This document shows, in pieces, positions 36,798 to 45,112 of a stretch of 64,000 nt of DNA; position 1 is the first letter of the stretch; every line of letters begins with the position of its first letter. The DNA comes from an uncultured Apibacter sp. Its GTDB lineage: Bacteria; Bacteroidota; Bacteroidia; Flavobacteriales; Weeksellaceae. Made by a program: the position numbers and the translations under genes. Where the stretch lies: contig CALYQD010000005.1 in the NCBI GenBank assembly GCA_945280365.1, forward strand, positions 84,571 to 148,570, written 5' to 3'. Below the pieces are notes generated by a model. It made no database searches and was not told the DNA's origin. It was given only the letters and a program-made list of their open reading frames with translations.

Positions 36798-38216
36798 TTA
36801 TCCAAAAAAATAATAAGTTATAAAAATTGCTGCTATTACACCCAATAAATCGGTAAGTAATCCTGCAGATAATGAATAACGTATTCTCTTAATACCAACA
36901 CTTCCAAAGTAAAGAGCAATAATATAAAAAGTTGTATCGGCGCTTCCCTGAAATATACATGTAAGTCTACCTACAAAAGAATCTGCGCCATAGGCTTGCA
37001 TAGTTTCAATCATAAGGGCGCGACTACCGCTGCCACTAAGCGGTTTCATTAATGCTGTTGGCAAAGCCGGAATAAATTCAGTTGAAATATGTAAAGAAGA
37101 CAAGCAATAGGTAACAGAATTAATAATATAATCCATAATGCCACTGGTCCTTAATAAGCTTATAGCAGCTAACATGGCTATTAGATAAGGAATTATTTTT
37201 ACGGATACTCCAAAACCTTCTTTAGCTCCTTCGATAAAACTATCGAAAACGTTTATTTTTTTTACAAAAGCTCCTGTTATAAATATAACGGGAATTAATA
37301 ATAAAAGAACATTGCTTAAAACTCTTGATGGAGTGCCTTGTTCAAAATTGATATATTCCTGATTAGTTTTATTAATAAGTTCAGGTGTTATTTTTTTGTC
37401 TTTTATCTTTATTTCATTTTGAAATGTGGTCGGATATAATTTTATTAAATCATTGGTTGAAGTATTTTCTATATCGATAGATTTAGGGGTGATTTTTGAA
37501 ACATATTCAACTGCAGCTTTAGTACGAGAAGCAGTAGAATATTTAATAAAATAAGAAAGACCGAATATAATCAATATTGCTAAAAGTAATCCTAATACTA
37601 CATCACGACTTAATAAATTAAGTCGTTGCTTTATTCCGACAATTATAATACCAAATAGGGTAGTACAAAAGGTTCCAATAATACATGGAATAAAAATATC
37701 GGTTGGATCTTGAGCTCCGTTTAGATAGCGAAAAAGCATGATAGACGTAGGTATTAATGTTAATCCAGAGGTATGCAATACTAAAAACATAATTTGGGCA
37801 TCTGTTGCCGTATCTTTTTTATTATTTAAAGTTTGCAAACTATTCATTGCTTTTAGTCCTAAAGGAGTTGCTGCATTATCTAAACCAAGCAAATTTGCAC
37901 TAAAGTTCATCATCATATTTCCTATTGCCGGATGCCCTTTAGGTATTGAAGGAAATAATTTTGAAAAAAATGGAGATACTATTTTAGATAAAAATCTGAT
38001 AGCTCCGGCTTTTTCTCCGATTTTCATTATTCCTAACCAAAAAGTCATCATACCGGCCAAAGGTAGGGCAATATCCATTACGGCAATTTTTGTGGTACTA
38101 AATAAACCATCGACCATGTACTTAAATACGACAGTATCTCCTAAAAATATAAGTTTAAATAATCCTACTAAAAAAGATATTACAATAAAGGCAATCCAAA
38201 TATAATTAAGAGTCAT
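36798..38216 (-). CDS. fused SpmA-SpmB nucleoside-recognition (Gate) membrane protein
   Basis: A 472-residue membrane protein made of two Gate domains: an N-terminal SpmA-like half (M-T-F-W-L-G-I-M-K-I-G-E-K-A-G, M-M-M-N-F-S-A-N-L-L-G-L-D-N-A-A-T-P-L-G-L-K-A-M, about 55-125) and a C-terminal SpmB-like half (F-I-E-G-A-K-E-G-F, P-L-S-G-S-G-S-R-A-L-M, F-Q-G-S-A-D-T-T-F-Y, about 325-440). In Bacillus these are separate spore maturation proteins; in non-sporulating Bacteroidota the fusion is common and its substrate is unknown. Single gene. Confidence 0.88.
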   Translation of the reverse strand: MTLNYIWIAFIVISFLVGLFKLIFLGDTVVFKYMVDGLFSTTKIAVMDIALPLAGMMTFWLGIMKIGEKAGAIRFLSKIVSPFFSKLFPSIPKGHPAIGNMMMNFSANLLGLDNAATPLGLKAMNSLQTLNNKKDTATDAQIMFLVLHTSGLTLIPTSIMLFRYLNGAQDPTDIFIPCIIGTFCTTLFGIIIVGIKQRLNLLSRDVVLGLLLAILIIFGLSYFIKYSTASRTKAAVEYVSKITPKSIDIENTSTNDLIKLYPTTFQNEIKIKDKKITPELINKTNQEYINFEQGTPSRVLSNVLLLLIPVIFITGAFVKKINVFDSFIEGAKEGFGVSVKIIPYLIAMLAAISLLRTSGIMDYIINSVTYCLSSLHISTEFIPALPTALMKPLSGSGSRALMIETMQAYGADSFVGRLTCIFQGSADTTFYIIALYFGSVGIKRIRYSLSAGLLTDLLGVIAAIFITYYFFG

Positions 38217-38261
38217 TAGTTTAAATAAGTATTGAAGATTTGAAATTAGATGAGATGAATT

Positions 38262-38294
38262 AAAAAAAGAAAAGCTAATAAAAATTAGCTTTCT
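38262..38294 (-). terminator. intrinsic terminator after accD
   Basis: Stem AAAGCTAAT/ATTAGCTTT with a 4-nt loop, followed on the minus strand by TCTTTTTTT. It lies 17 bp beyond the accD stop. Confidence 0.7.
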
Positions 38295-38310
38295 GTGATT
38301 GTATAAAATT

Positions 38311-39165
38311 TTAATTTATTTCTTTATTCATTAGCATATCCACACATTGTGAAATGGTATTTTTTAAATCTTTTCTATGTGAAATAATGTCTATAAATCC
38401 TTTTTCTAGAAGAAATTCAGATGACTGAAAGCCTGGAGGTAGATCTTTACCAATAGTTTCTTTAATTACTCTAGGTCCTGCAAATCCTATCAATGCACCA
38501 GGTTCTGCAATAATAATATCTCCGGTTGAGCCATATGAGGCCGTAATTCCTCCAAATGTTGGATCGGTTAAAACTGATATATAAGGTAAGCCTGCTTGGC
38601 TTAATTGTGCTAATTTTGCTTCAACTTTTGCCAATTGCATGAGGGATAGACCTGCCTCTTGCATTCTAGCTCCTCCAGATTGGCTTATAATCACATAAGG
38701 TAAATTATGTTTAATGCAATAATCAATGGCTCTTCTAATTTTTTCACCTACTGCAGAACCTACAGATCCTCCGATAAAACTAAAATCCATGCAAGAAATG
38801 TAAATTTCTTTACCATTTACTTTGCCTACAGCATTTCGTATGGCTTCAGTTAAATTAGTTTTGGATTGGGCTTCTTTTAATCGATCTTTATAAGGTTTAG
38901 AATCGGTGAAATTTAAAGAATCTTTACTATGGACTTTAGTATCAAGTTCTTTGAATTGACCATTATCAAATAAAATTTCATAATATTGGGTACTTCCGAT
39001 TCTCACATGAAAATCATCTTCCGGACTTACATAATAATTAGCTCTTAATTGATCGGTCTCGATAATTTTTCCTGATGGAGTTTTATACCATAACCCCTTA
39101 GGAACATCCATCTTTTCGCTAATATCAGTACTGATGTTTTTCTTCTGTCTAGTAAACCATCTCAT
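38311..39165 (-). CDS. accD: acetyl-CoA carboxylase carboxyltransferase subunit beta
   Basis: A 284-residue AccD with the crotonase-fold core ([19 protein letters not shown] and [24 protein letters not shown]). It transfers carboxyl from biotin to acetyl-CoA with AccA in the first step of fatty acid synthesis. The four zinc-ribbon cysteines of the E. coli enzyme are all replaced (K-T-P-S-G-K instead of K-C-x-x-C, and V-S-P-E-D-D instead of V-C-P-K-C), as I recall for other flavobacterial AccD proteins. accA is not nearby. Confidence 0.95.
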   Translation of the reverse strand: MRWFTRQKKNISTDISEKMDVPKGLWYKTPSGKIIETDQLRANYYVSPEDDFHVRIGSTQYYEILFDNGQFKELDTKVHSKDSLNFTDSKPYKDRLKEAQSKTNLTEAIRNAVGKVNGKEIYISCMDFSFIGGSVGSAVGEKIRRAIDYCIKHNLPYVIISQSGGARMQEAGLSLMQLAKVEAKLAQLSQAGLPYISVLTDPTFGGITASYGSTGDIIIAEPGALIGFAGPRVIKETIGKDLPPGFQSSEFLLEKGFIDIISHRKDLKNTISQCVDMLMNKEIN

Positions 39166-39246
39166 ATATTCTGTTTTACATTTTGATTGTAAATATAGGA
39201 AAAAAATGAAGAAATGAAATTTTATGTTAAAAGATCCTTAATAAAA

Positions 39247-39603
39247 TTAGTTTATATAGTTTATTATTATAGTATCTTTACATTTGGTGAATTTAACCTC
39301 AAGAGATTTGTAGTTAAGAATATAATCAGGGCAGGGGACTTCCTGAGCATGACTTTTTTTGAAATTTATTTTTCCTTTAACAAGAACAGTATCTTTTATA
39401 TAATCGAGTGACAATTTTCTAAATTTTAATTGGCGAATACTTTGGTCCGAAAGCTTCAAAGGCTTAGTTTTGATTTCAGCGAGAACTCTATCATTGGGTA
39501 GATAAGACCAAGAAAATATCTTTTTTCCGAATATAAATAAAATAAATATTAAACTGATGAAAAATCCGGAAAGATATAGGCTTAACCTCTTAGTAAAAGT
39601 CAT
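39247..39603 (-). CDS. small membrane-anchored protein, DUF4258-like
   Basis: A 118-residue protein with one N-terminal membrane helix (Y-L-S-G-F-F-I-S-L-I-F-I-L-F-I-F-G) and a soluble part with S-Y-L-P-N-D-R-V-L-A-E-I and C-P-D-Y-I-L ... V-K-F-T-K-C, two cysteines about 20 residues apart. The layout matches a Flavobacteriia family usually annotated DUF4258 and found next to ald. Function unknown. It begins 2 bp after the ald stop and is co-transcribed with it. Confidence 0.65.
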   Translation of the reverse strand: MTFTKRLSLYLSGFFISLIFILFIFGKKIFSWSYLPNDRVLAEIKTKPLKLSDQSIRQLKFRKLSLDYIKDTVLVKGKINFKKSHAQEVPCPDYILNYKSLEVKFTKCKDTIIINYIN

Positions 39604-39605
39604 AA

Positions 39606-40799
39606 TTAAATAATTAATAAATGAATGTCTTGATAGGGAAGGTCGTACCAGTTGGATATTTGCCTATTAGTTATTCTCCCTCTATACATATAAATACCTT
39701 GACAAATTCCACGATGCTTTCTAAACATAGCTTCAAAACCTCCTTGATCACATAAATTTAAAAAATAACTTAAAAAGAAATTGCTTAATGCTTTAGATGA
39801 TGTTCGAGCGAATTTAGAAGTTATGTTGGGAACACAATAATGTAAAACTTCATGTTTAATAAATGCTTCATTTTTAGGATTTATCTCTGAAGTTTCAAAT
39901 ATACCTCCATTATCAATACTAACGTCAATAATTACAGAGCCCGGTTTCATTCTTTTAACAACGGATTCAGGGACAATAATGGGAGCTCTTAATTCTCCTT
40001 TTAAACATCCTATGACTACATCGCAACGAATAAGTGCTTTACTAAGCTCTTTAGGATCCAAGGTTGAGGTATATACTCTTCTTCCTAATAGTTCCTGGAA
40101 TCTCCGTAAACGAGTAAGAGAATTATCAAAAACTTTTACGGTAGCTCCTAAGCCTAATGCCGATCTGGCTGCACTTTCTCCTACACTTCCTGCTCCTATA
40201 ATTACAACATTAGTGGGCCGAACGCCAGTTATTCCTCCTAGCAAAAGTCCACTACCATTATGTGATGAAGATAGTAATTCTGCTGCTATAAGTATGCTTG
40301 ATGTTCCTGCCATTTCACCTATAAGCCGAACAATTGATAATTCATTATGTTCATCCCTTATATATTCATATCCTAAAGCTGTTATCTTCTTCTTTGAAAG
40401 ATTTTCGAAATATTCTTTAGATTGAGTATTAATTTGTACGGCAGATATTAGATAAGTATTAGGTTGTAAATGTTTTATTTGGTCTACAGTTAGTGGCTTA
40501 ACTTTTAAAATTATTGGTTGAGATAATACTTCTTTAGGGTCGTATGATATTTTTGCTCCTGCCTCGGAATATAGCGTATCTGAATAATGTGCTCCTAATC
40601 CAGCTCCACTTTCCAATATTACATCAATTCCATTGGAAGTAAGAACTGATACGGCATCAGGGGTAAGCGCAATCCTACTTTCAATCAGATGATCTTCTTT
40701 AGGAATACCTATGCTAACTTTTCCTCCTTTTTTTATTACATCGATCCTTTCCTCTAGAGGAATAAGTTCTTCTTCAGAAAAAGGTGTATAAATACTCAT
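39606..40799 (-). CDS. ald: alanine dehydrogenase
   Basis: A 397-residue protein of the AlaDH/PNT family: N-terminal substrate domain (R-I-A-L-T-P-D-A-V near residue 46 and Y-L-I-S-A-V-Q) and an NAD-binding Rossmann domain with G-A-G-S-V-G-E-S-A-A-R-S-A (about 203-215). The protein is longer and more divergent than the classic 370-residue AlaDH, as in the Bacteroidota form. It interconverts L-alanine and pyruvate with NAD. A one-base gap follows tsaE, so they form an operon tsaE-ald-DUF4258. Confidence 0.88.
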   Translation of the reverse strand: MSIYTPFSEEELIPLEERIDVIKKGGKVSIGIPKEDHLIESRIALTPDAVSVLTSNGIDVILESGAGLGAHYSDTLYSEAGAKISYDPKEVLSQPIILKVKPLTVDQIKHLQPNTYLISAVQINTQSKEYFENLSKKKITALGYEYIRDEHNELSIVRLIGEMAGTSSILIAAELLSSSHNGSGLLLGGITGVRPTNVVIIGAGSVGESAARSALGLGATVKVFDNSLTRLRRFQELLGRRVYTSTLDPKELSKALIRCDVVIGCLKGELRAPIIVPESVVKRMKPGSVIIDVSIDNGGIFETSEINPKNEAFIKHEVLHYCVPNITSKFARTSSKALSNFFLSYFLNLCDQGGFEAMFRKHRGICQGIYMYRGRITNRQISNWYDLPYQDIHLLII

Positions 40800-40800
40800 T

Positions 40801-41202
40801 TTAATTAAATGTTATATACCTGGTTTGATCCACCAAATTTAATAAAATTTTATGATGCTCGGGTAATTCATTTTCACATATACTTGGCCATTCTATAAAA
40901 CAATAATTATCAGAATCTATGTATTCGTTAAATCCAATATTAAATAATTCTTCAACATAATTGATACGGTATAAATCAAAATGAAAGATTTTTCCCGAGA
41001 TTGAAAGATATTCATTGACTAATGAAAAAGTTGGGCTCGTTACAGAATCCGTACAATTTAATACCTTACAAAGGTATTTCACTAATGTAGTTTTTCCTGC
41101 ACCTAAATTTCCATTAAGTGTAAAAATTTTATATTTTGACTTTGAAATTATCTCTTCAGCTGCCCTTTCTAAATCAAAAAATGTATTTATAATAAAGTTC
41201 AT
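40801..41202 (-). CDS. tsaE: tRNA t6A threonylcarbamoyladenosine synthesis ATPase TsaE
   Basis: A 133-residue P-loop protein when started at MNFIINTFFD (41202); an upstream in-frame Met would add ten hydrophobic residues not seen in the family. Walker A G-N-L-G-A-G-K-T-T near residue 29, then S-P-T-F-S-L-V-N-E-Y, F-H-F-D-L-Y-R, and C-F-I-E-W-P, the TsaE signature. It drives the TsaB-TsaD cycle for t6A37 in ANN-decoding tRNAs. Confidence 0.95.
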   Translation of the reverse strand: MNFIINTFFDLERAAEEIISKSKYKIFTLNGNLGAGKTTLVKYLCKVLNCTDSVTSPTFSLVNEYLSISGKIFHFDLYRINYVEELFNIGFNEYIDSDNYCFIEWPSICENELPEHHKILLNLVDQTRYITFN

Positions 41203-41288
41203 AATGAAAAAAATTATAATAAATATGTACAAAATTAAGTAAATAATTATTTCTATATTTGTTATTTAGAATTCTTCAAAAAAGAAGT

Positions 41289-41483
41289 ATGAGAATTACT
41301 TATAAATCACTTTCTTTATTCATAGGGATAGGATATTTTATAATAGGAATTTTAGTTATTATTTATAAAAAATTTTTTATTGAATTGGAGCCTATATATT
41401 CTTGGATTTTAGGGGCTTTATTCATTATATATGGTTTATTTAGGGCTTATAGGTCTACAAGATATATAAAAAAGAATGAATAA
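41289..41483 (+). CDS. small two-helix membrane protein
   Basis: A 64-residue protein started at ATG 41289 (M-R-I-T-Y-K-S-L). Two transmembrane helices (F-I-G-I-G-Y-F-I-I-G-I-L-V-I-I and I-L-G-A-L-F-I-I-Y-G-L-F) and a basic C-terminus. It overlaps the start of the PstS-like gene by 8 bp, so it is coupled to it. Similar small proteins precede pstS-like genes in Flavobacteriia, often after exbB/exbD/tonB, which are not in this window. Function unknown. Confidence 0.75.
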   Translation: MRITYKSLSLFIGIGYFIIGILVIIYKKFFIELEPIYSWILGALFIIYGLFRAYRSTRYIKKNE

Positions 41484-42360
41484 CAAAGTATTTATAAAAT
41501 TTACTTTATTTTTAGCTTTTATAATAATGTTGATTTCTTGCCAAAAAGATATCCAAAAGAAACAAGCATATCGTAAAGGTACTTTAATTTTAGCTATAGA
41601 TCCGTCTTTAACTAATTTAGGTTCTTCATTAGCAGAGGTTTTTCAATCTACATATCCAGATTCGAAGATCATATTCAAGCAAGAAGTAGAAGATTTAGTA
41701 ATTGCTGATCTTTTGAATGGAAAGATTTCAATGGCAATGACTACAAGAGATTTGACTTTAGATGAAGCAAAAATTTTATATAACAGGACGAATGTAAATT
41801 ATATATCCTCGCAAATAGCTTGCGATGCAACTATTTTTATCGCATCAAAGCAAAGTTCAATAAGTGAATTGGATCTTAGTTCATTAAAATCCAATATCGA
41901 ATCGAAAGAGAGTAAAGTTGTGTTTGATGGTGGTAATTCAAGCAATTTTAATAACTTAAAAAAAAAGTTAGGATTTAATCTTTCTAAAGATCAGAAAATA
42001 AATTCATTTACTAATGGTAAAGAAGTAATCGATTTTGTAAGTAAAAATACGTCACATATTGGGGTTATAGGATTTGATGAGCTTAGTGAAGAAAATAATA
42101 ATGAAGTTAAAAAGTTTCTATCAAAAGTAAAAATTTTACCAATAAAAATTAAGGATACTAGAATATACCCGACAGTTCCCAATCTAAGAGAGGGTATATA
42201 TCCGTTTACAAAAAGAATATTTCTGTTAAATGCAGAAAACAGTTTTAAGGTTGGTAGTAGTTTTGCAAGATTCTGTGGATCTCAAAGGGGACAACTTATT
42301 GTCACTAGGGCTGGGCTACAACCTTACTATTTATATGAGAGAAGAGTAGAATTACATTGA
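41476..42360 (+). CDS. PstS-like phosphate-binding lipoprotein
   Basis: A 294-residue lipoprotein (signal with L-I-S-C at Cys22) of the periplasmic binding protein II fold, PstS type: G-T-L-I-L-A-I-D-P-S-L near residue 35, I-S-M-A-M-T-T-R-D-L-T, V-F-D-G-G-N-S-S-N, H-I-G-V-I-G-F-D-E-L-S. No pstCAB permease or ATPase genes follow; instead a TPR protein gene does. In Flavobacteriia this PstS-like gene sits in the exb/tonB/TPR neighbourhood, so its role may not be classical phosphate import. Confidence 0.78.
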   Translation: MNNKVFIKFTLFLAFIIMLISCQKDIQKKQAYRKGTLILAIDPSLTNLGSSLAEVFQSTYPDSKIIFKQEVEDLVIADLLNGKISMAMTTRDLTLDEAKILYNRTNVNYISSQIACDATIFIASKQSSISELDLSSLKSNIESKESKVVFDGGNSSNFNNLKKKLGFNLSKDQKINSFTNGKEVIDFVSKNTSHIGVIGFDELSEENNNEVKKFLSKVKILPIKIKDTRIYPTVPNLREGIYPFTKRIFLLNAENSFKVGSSFARFCGSQRGQLIVTRAGLQPYYLYERRVELH

Positions 42361-42481
42361 TTAATTATGCTTAAGAGATTAATAAAATAAATTTGCTAAA
42401 TTTTTTATATTCTTAAAATGATACTAACTAAACATAAGTAAATTTAATAAAATTAAGTACAATAAAAAAATAAGATATAGA

Positions 42482-44140
42482 ATGAATTACACGAAAAAAG
42501 AAATGGGTGCCACATTTGTAATTTCTGCTATGATGTTATCAGGATTTATGAATGCACAAAGTATTCAAGAAGGTATAAAGTATTTAGGAAGCGACCAATT
42601 CAGCAAAGCAAAAAATACTTTTGAAAGTTTAGTAGCTCAATCTCCCTCTGCTGATAATTATTATTACTTAGGGTCTTATTATTTATCTATATCAAAGCCA
42701 AATATTGAGCTTGCTTCTAAAAATTTCAATAAGGGACTTGCCTTAGATTCTAAATCAAATTTAAATAGTATTGGGTTGGCAACCATAAAATTGTATCAAG
42801 GAAATAAAGCAGAAGCGAATACTGAGTTCGAAAATATAGCTAAAGGATCAAAATATAAAAATGCAGAAATTCTGTTTCAGATAGCAAAAGCTTATCAATT
42901 ATTTAATAATAAGCCGGAAAGCTCTGATTATGATAAAAGTATAGAATATCTTCAAAGACTGTTAGATTTAGTGAAAAGCAAAGATAAGGCTGAATATTAT
43001 ATTCTTTTGGGTAATGCCTATTTAGAAAAAAAAGATCCGGGTAAAGCATTGTCAAATTATAGCAAAGCTTTAGAAATTTCAGAGGATAAATCCCTACCAT
43101 ATTCATTAATAGGTAATATATGGGGAAGAACTAATGGACAAGTAAAATTAGCTACTGAAAATTTTGATAAGGCATTGGCTGCAAATCCCAATAACCCTTT
43201 AACATATAAATATTTATCGGAATTTAATTTTAGAACCGGTAATTATAATGATGCTTCAAATAATTTACAAAAGTACATTTCTTTGACTGAGAATAATGAT
43301 TCTTACACCCAATTCGAATTAGCCAAGATTTCTTATTATGTTAAAGATTATAGCAAATCTCTATCAATTTTGAATGCTAATTGGAATGATATTTCGGATC
43401 CATTAAAATATAAGTTAAAAGCTTTGGTATTAATTGAGAATTCAGAATTTTCTGAAGCATATAATGATATGAATCAATATCTTAAATCTACACCACAATC
43501 GAAAAGAGAAGGGTCGGATTATGGTATTTTGGGAAAAATTCAATCTTCTCTATTATCTTCAGCAACCGGTCAAGAAAAAGAAAAATTAGAGAAAGAGGCT
43601 GTATTCAATTTGACTAAAGCTTTAGAAGGAGGAGACAGAACTTATGATTATCAAGCCATTCTGTTGACCTTACGTCCTGGTGCATCTACTCAAACTGCAA
43701 TTACCAATTCCAAAATAGAAGCTTTAAAAAAATTGGTAGCTGCTAATGCTAATGATACTACATCGTGGTATAATTTAGCTTTAGAACAATATGAGGCTAA
43801 AGATTATTTAGGTTCTATTGAATCATGGGATAAGTTAATATCTTTAATTCCATCATGGGAAGTTGCATATGCAGGAAAAGGAATGGCTTTATATGCGTAT
43901 GACTCTAATGATAAAAGCGGTCTTGCGGCACAATCATTTCAAAAATATATAGATATGGTTGAACCTAAAAAAGAATATTCAGATAATGAAAAAGCCTATT
44001 TGACTATAGCTTATACATTCTTTTCCTATAAAGAATATCAAGCAGGCAATAAAGAAAAAGCAGAAAATTATTTGAATAAAACTTTATCAATAGATCCTCA
44101 AAATAAAGATGCTTTAAATCTTCAAAAATTATTACAATAG
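42482..44140 (+). CDS. exported tetratricopeptide repeat protein
   Basis: A 552-residue protein with a signal peptide (F-V-I-S-A-M-M-L-S-G-F-M-N-A-Q) and many TPR units over the whole length (for example Y-I-L-L-G-N-A-Y-L-E-K-K-D-P-G-K-A-L-S-N-Y-S and the last unit K-A-E-N-Y-L-N-K-T-L-S-I-D-P-Q-N-K-D-A). It should be a periplasmic scaffold. It follows the PstS-like gene after 121 bp on the same strand and is closed by a terminator, so the three genes 41289-44140 form a unit. Confidence 0.88.
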   Translation: MNYTKKEMGATFVISAMMLSGFMNAQSIQEGIKYLGSDQFSKAKNTFESLVAQSPSADNYYYLGSYYLSISKPNIELASKNFNKGLALDSKSNLNSIGLATIKLYQGNKAEANTEFENIAKGSKYKNAEILFQIAKAYQLFNNKPESSDYDKSIEYLQRLLDLVKSKDKAEYYILLGNAYLEKKDPGKALSNYSKALEISEDKSLPYSLIGNIWGRTNGQVKLATENFDKALAANPNNPLTYKYLSEFNFRTGNYNDASNNLQKYISLTENNDSYTQFELAKISYYVKDYSKSLSILNANWNDISDPLKYKLKALVLIENSEFSEAYNDMNQYLKSTPQSKREGSDYGILGKIQSSLLSSATGQEKEKLEKEAVFNLTKALEGGDRTYDYQAILLTLRPGASTQTAITNSKIEALKKLVAANANDTTSWYNLALEQYEAKDYLGSIESWDKLISLIPSWEVAYAGKGMALYAYDSNDKSGLAAQSFQKYIDMVEPKKEYSDNEKAYLTIAYTFFSYKEYQAGNKEKAENYLNKTLSIDPQNKDALNLQKLLQ

Positions 44141-44163
44141 TTTATAAAAATTATAAATTTGAT

Positions 44164-44200
44164 AAGCTATTTCATTATTAATGAAATAGCTTTTTATTTA
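44164..44200 (+). terminator. intrinsic terminator after the TPR gene
   Basis: Perfect 12-bp stem AAGCTATTTCAT/ATGAAATAGCTT with a 5-nt loop, then TTTATTTA. Confidence 0.85.
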
Positions 44201-44261
44201 AGTTATAAAATACGTAATGCTTTAAAAAAATAAATTAATAATCGTTATAAATAAAAAATAA

Positions 44262-44290
44262 AATTCTAACTTCTATAGGAAATTAGAATT
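44262..44290 (-). terminator. possible terminator after the cysteine dioxygenase gene
   Basis: 8-bp stem AATTCTAA/TTAGAATT, 13-nt loop, followed on the minus strand by TTATTTTTT. It lies 31 bp beyond the stop of the gene. Confidence 0.55.
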
Positions 44291-44321
44291 AAAAAATAGT
44301 TTGAATAAAAATATATTTTAT

Positions 44322-44906
44322 TTATATTTTAGTTATTTTCTCAAAATTGTCTTTAGGTAAATTCCAAGAACAAGATGTAGCCTTTTCATTTAAAATGCCT
44401 ATCATTTTATTTTCAATATCAAAAATTCTTACGCCTTTTAAAGAGGTTTGTGAAGTATGATATATATGTAAGCTAACCGAAATTTCCGGAGAATTATTTA
44501 CAACTGAATGTATGCCTCCCAAATCTTCTGGAAAAATTGCACCCTCTGAAGCTACGCCTTCTCCTTCATATTTTATAAAATTATTTTCTTCAACATAGCT
44601 TATTTCTGTAAGATTTCCTTTCAATACTTTTATTAAGCCATCATAGTTTAAATGATCATGAATAGCTGTTTTATTATTAATTCCCCATAGCATCAATATA
44701 GCACAGCAATTATCGGAATATATAGGTATTCTTACATAACTTTCTTCAGGAACATTAATTTCACTAATATTAAAAGCAGCGTCATAATCTTTAAAATCAT
44801 ATTTAAATAATTCTGATGCAACCTGTTTATAATCAGATTTGTTTAATTTTAAATTATCAATGCTTGTTAATAATTTTTCGCTTTTATTTTTAGATATTGT
44901 TTCCAT
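44322..44906 (-). CDS. cysteine dioxygenase family protein
   Basis: A 194-residue cupin. The first cupin motif contains I-H-D-H-L-N-Y-D-G-L-I-K-V-L-K-G-N-L (about 82-99), with the two iron-ligand histidines, and the second H-S-V-V-N-N-S (third His) and S-L-H-I-Y. The pattern is that of cysteine dioxygenases, which oxidise L-cysteine to cysteine sulfinate. The Cys that crosslinks to Tyr in mammalian CDO cannot be placed with certainty. A related thiol dioxygenase substrate is possible. A -7-like TATCTTTG lies at 44936-44929. Confidence 0.82.
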   Translation of the reverse strand: METISKNKSEKLLTSIDNLKLNKSDYKQVASELFKYDFKDYDAAFNISEINVPEESYVRIPIYSDNCCAILMLWGINNKTAIHDHLNYDGLIKVLKGNLTEISYVEENNFIKYEGEGVASEGAIFPEDLGGIHSVVNNSPEISVSLHIYHTSQTSLKGVRIFDIENKMIGILNEKATSCSWNLPKDNFEKITKI

Positions 44907-45066
44907 AAATATTTTTTTGTTTTTTAATCAAAGATAAGAAATTAGAATGTATATTCATTTAATTCCTATAGATTTAGTAGATATTAAAAGTATTTTACCT
45001 TAAATTGTTGGGATATGAAATTTTATAAGTTATCATTATGCGAATTTGTTGATTTATAATAGAGTA

Positions 45067-45090
45067 AAGACTATCATGAATGATAGTCTT
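45067..45090 (-). terminator. hairpin after lysS
   Basis: 11-bp stem AAGACTATCAT/ATGATAGTCTT with a 2-nt centre, 22 bp beyond the lysS stop. Only a short T-run follows on the minus strand, so termination may be weak. Confidence 0.55.
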
Positions 45091-45112
45091 ACGTATTTTT
45101 ATAATTAAAATT

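Noticed and set aside
37738..38205. 155-codon plus-strand frame opposite the SpmA-SpmB fusion
   Set aside because: Exact shadow of a well-supported gene; hydrophobic composition is the complement of its membrane helices.
39979..40425. 148-codon plus-strand frame opposite ald
   Set aside because: Shadow of the conserved dehydrogenase; no family pattern.
41476..42360. Start of a phosphate (pst) transport operon
   Set aside because: No pstC, pstA, pstB or phoU genes follow; the partners are a TPR protein and a small membrane protein.
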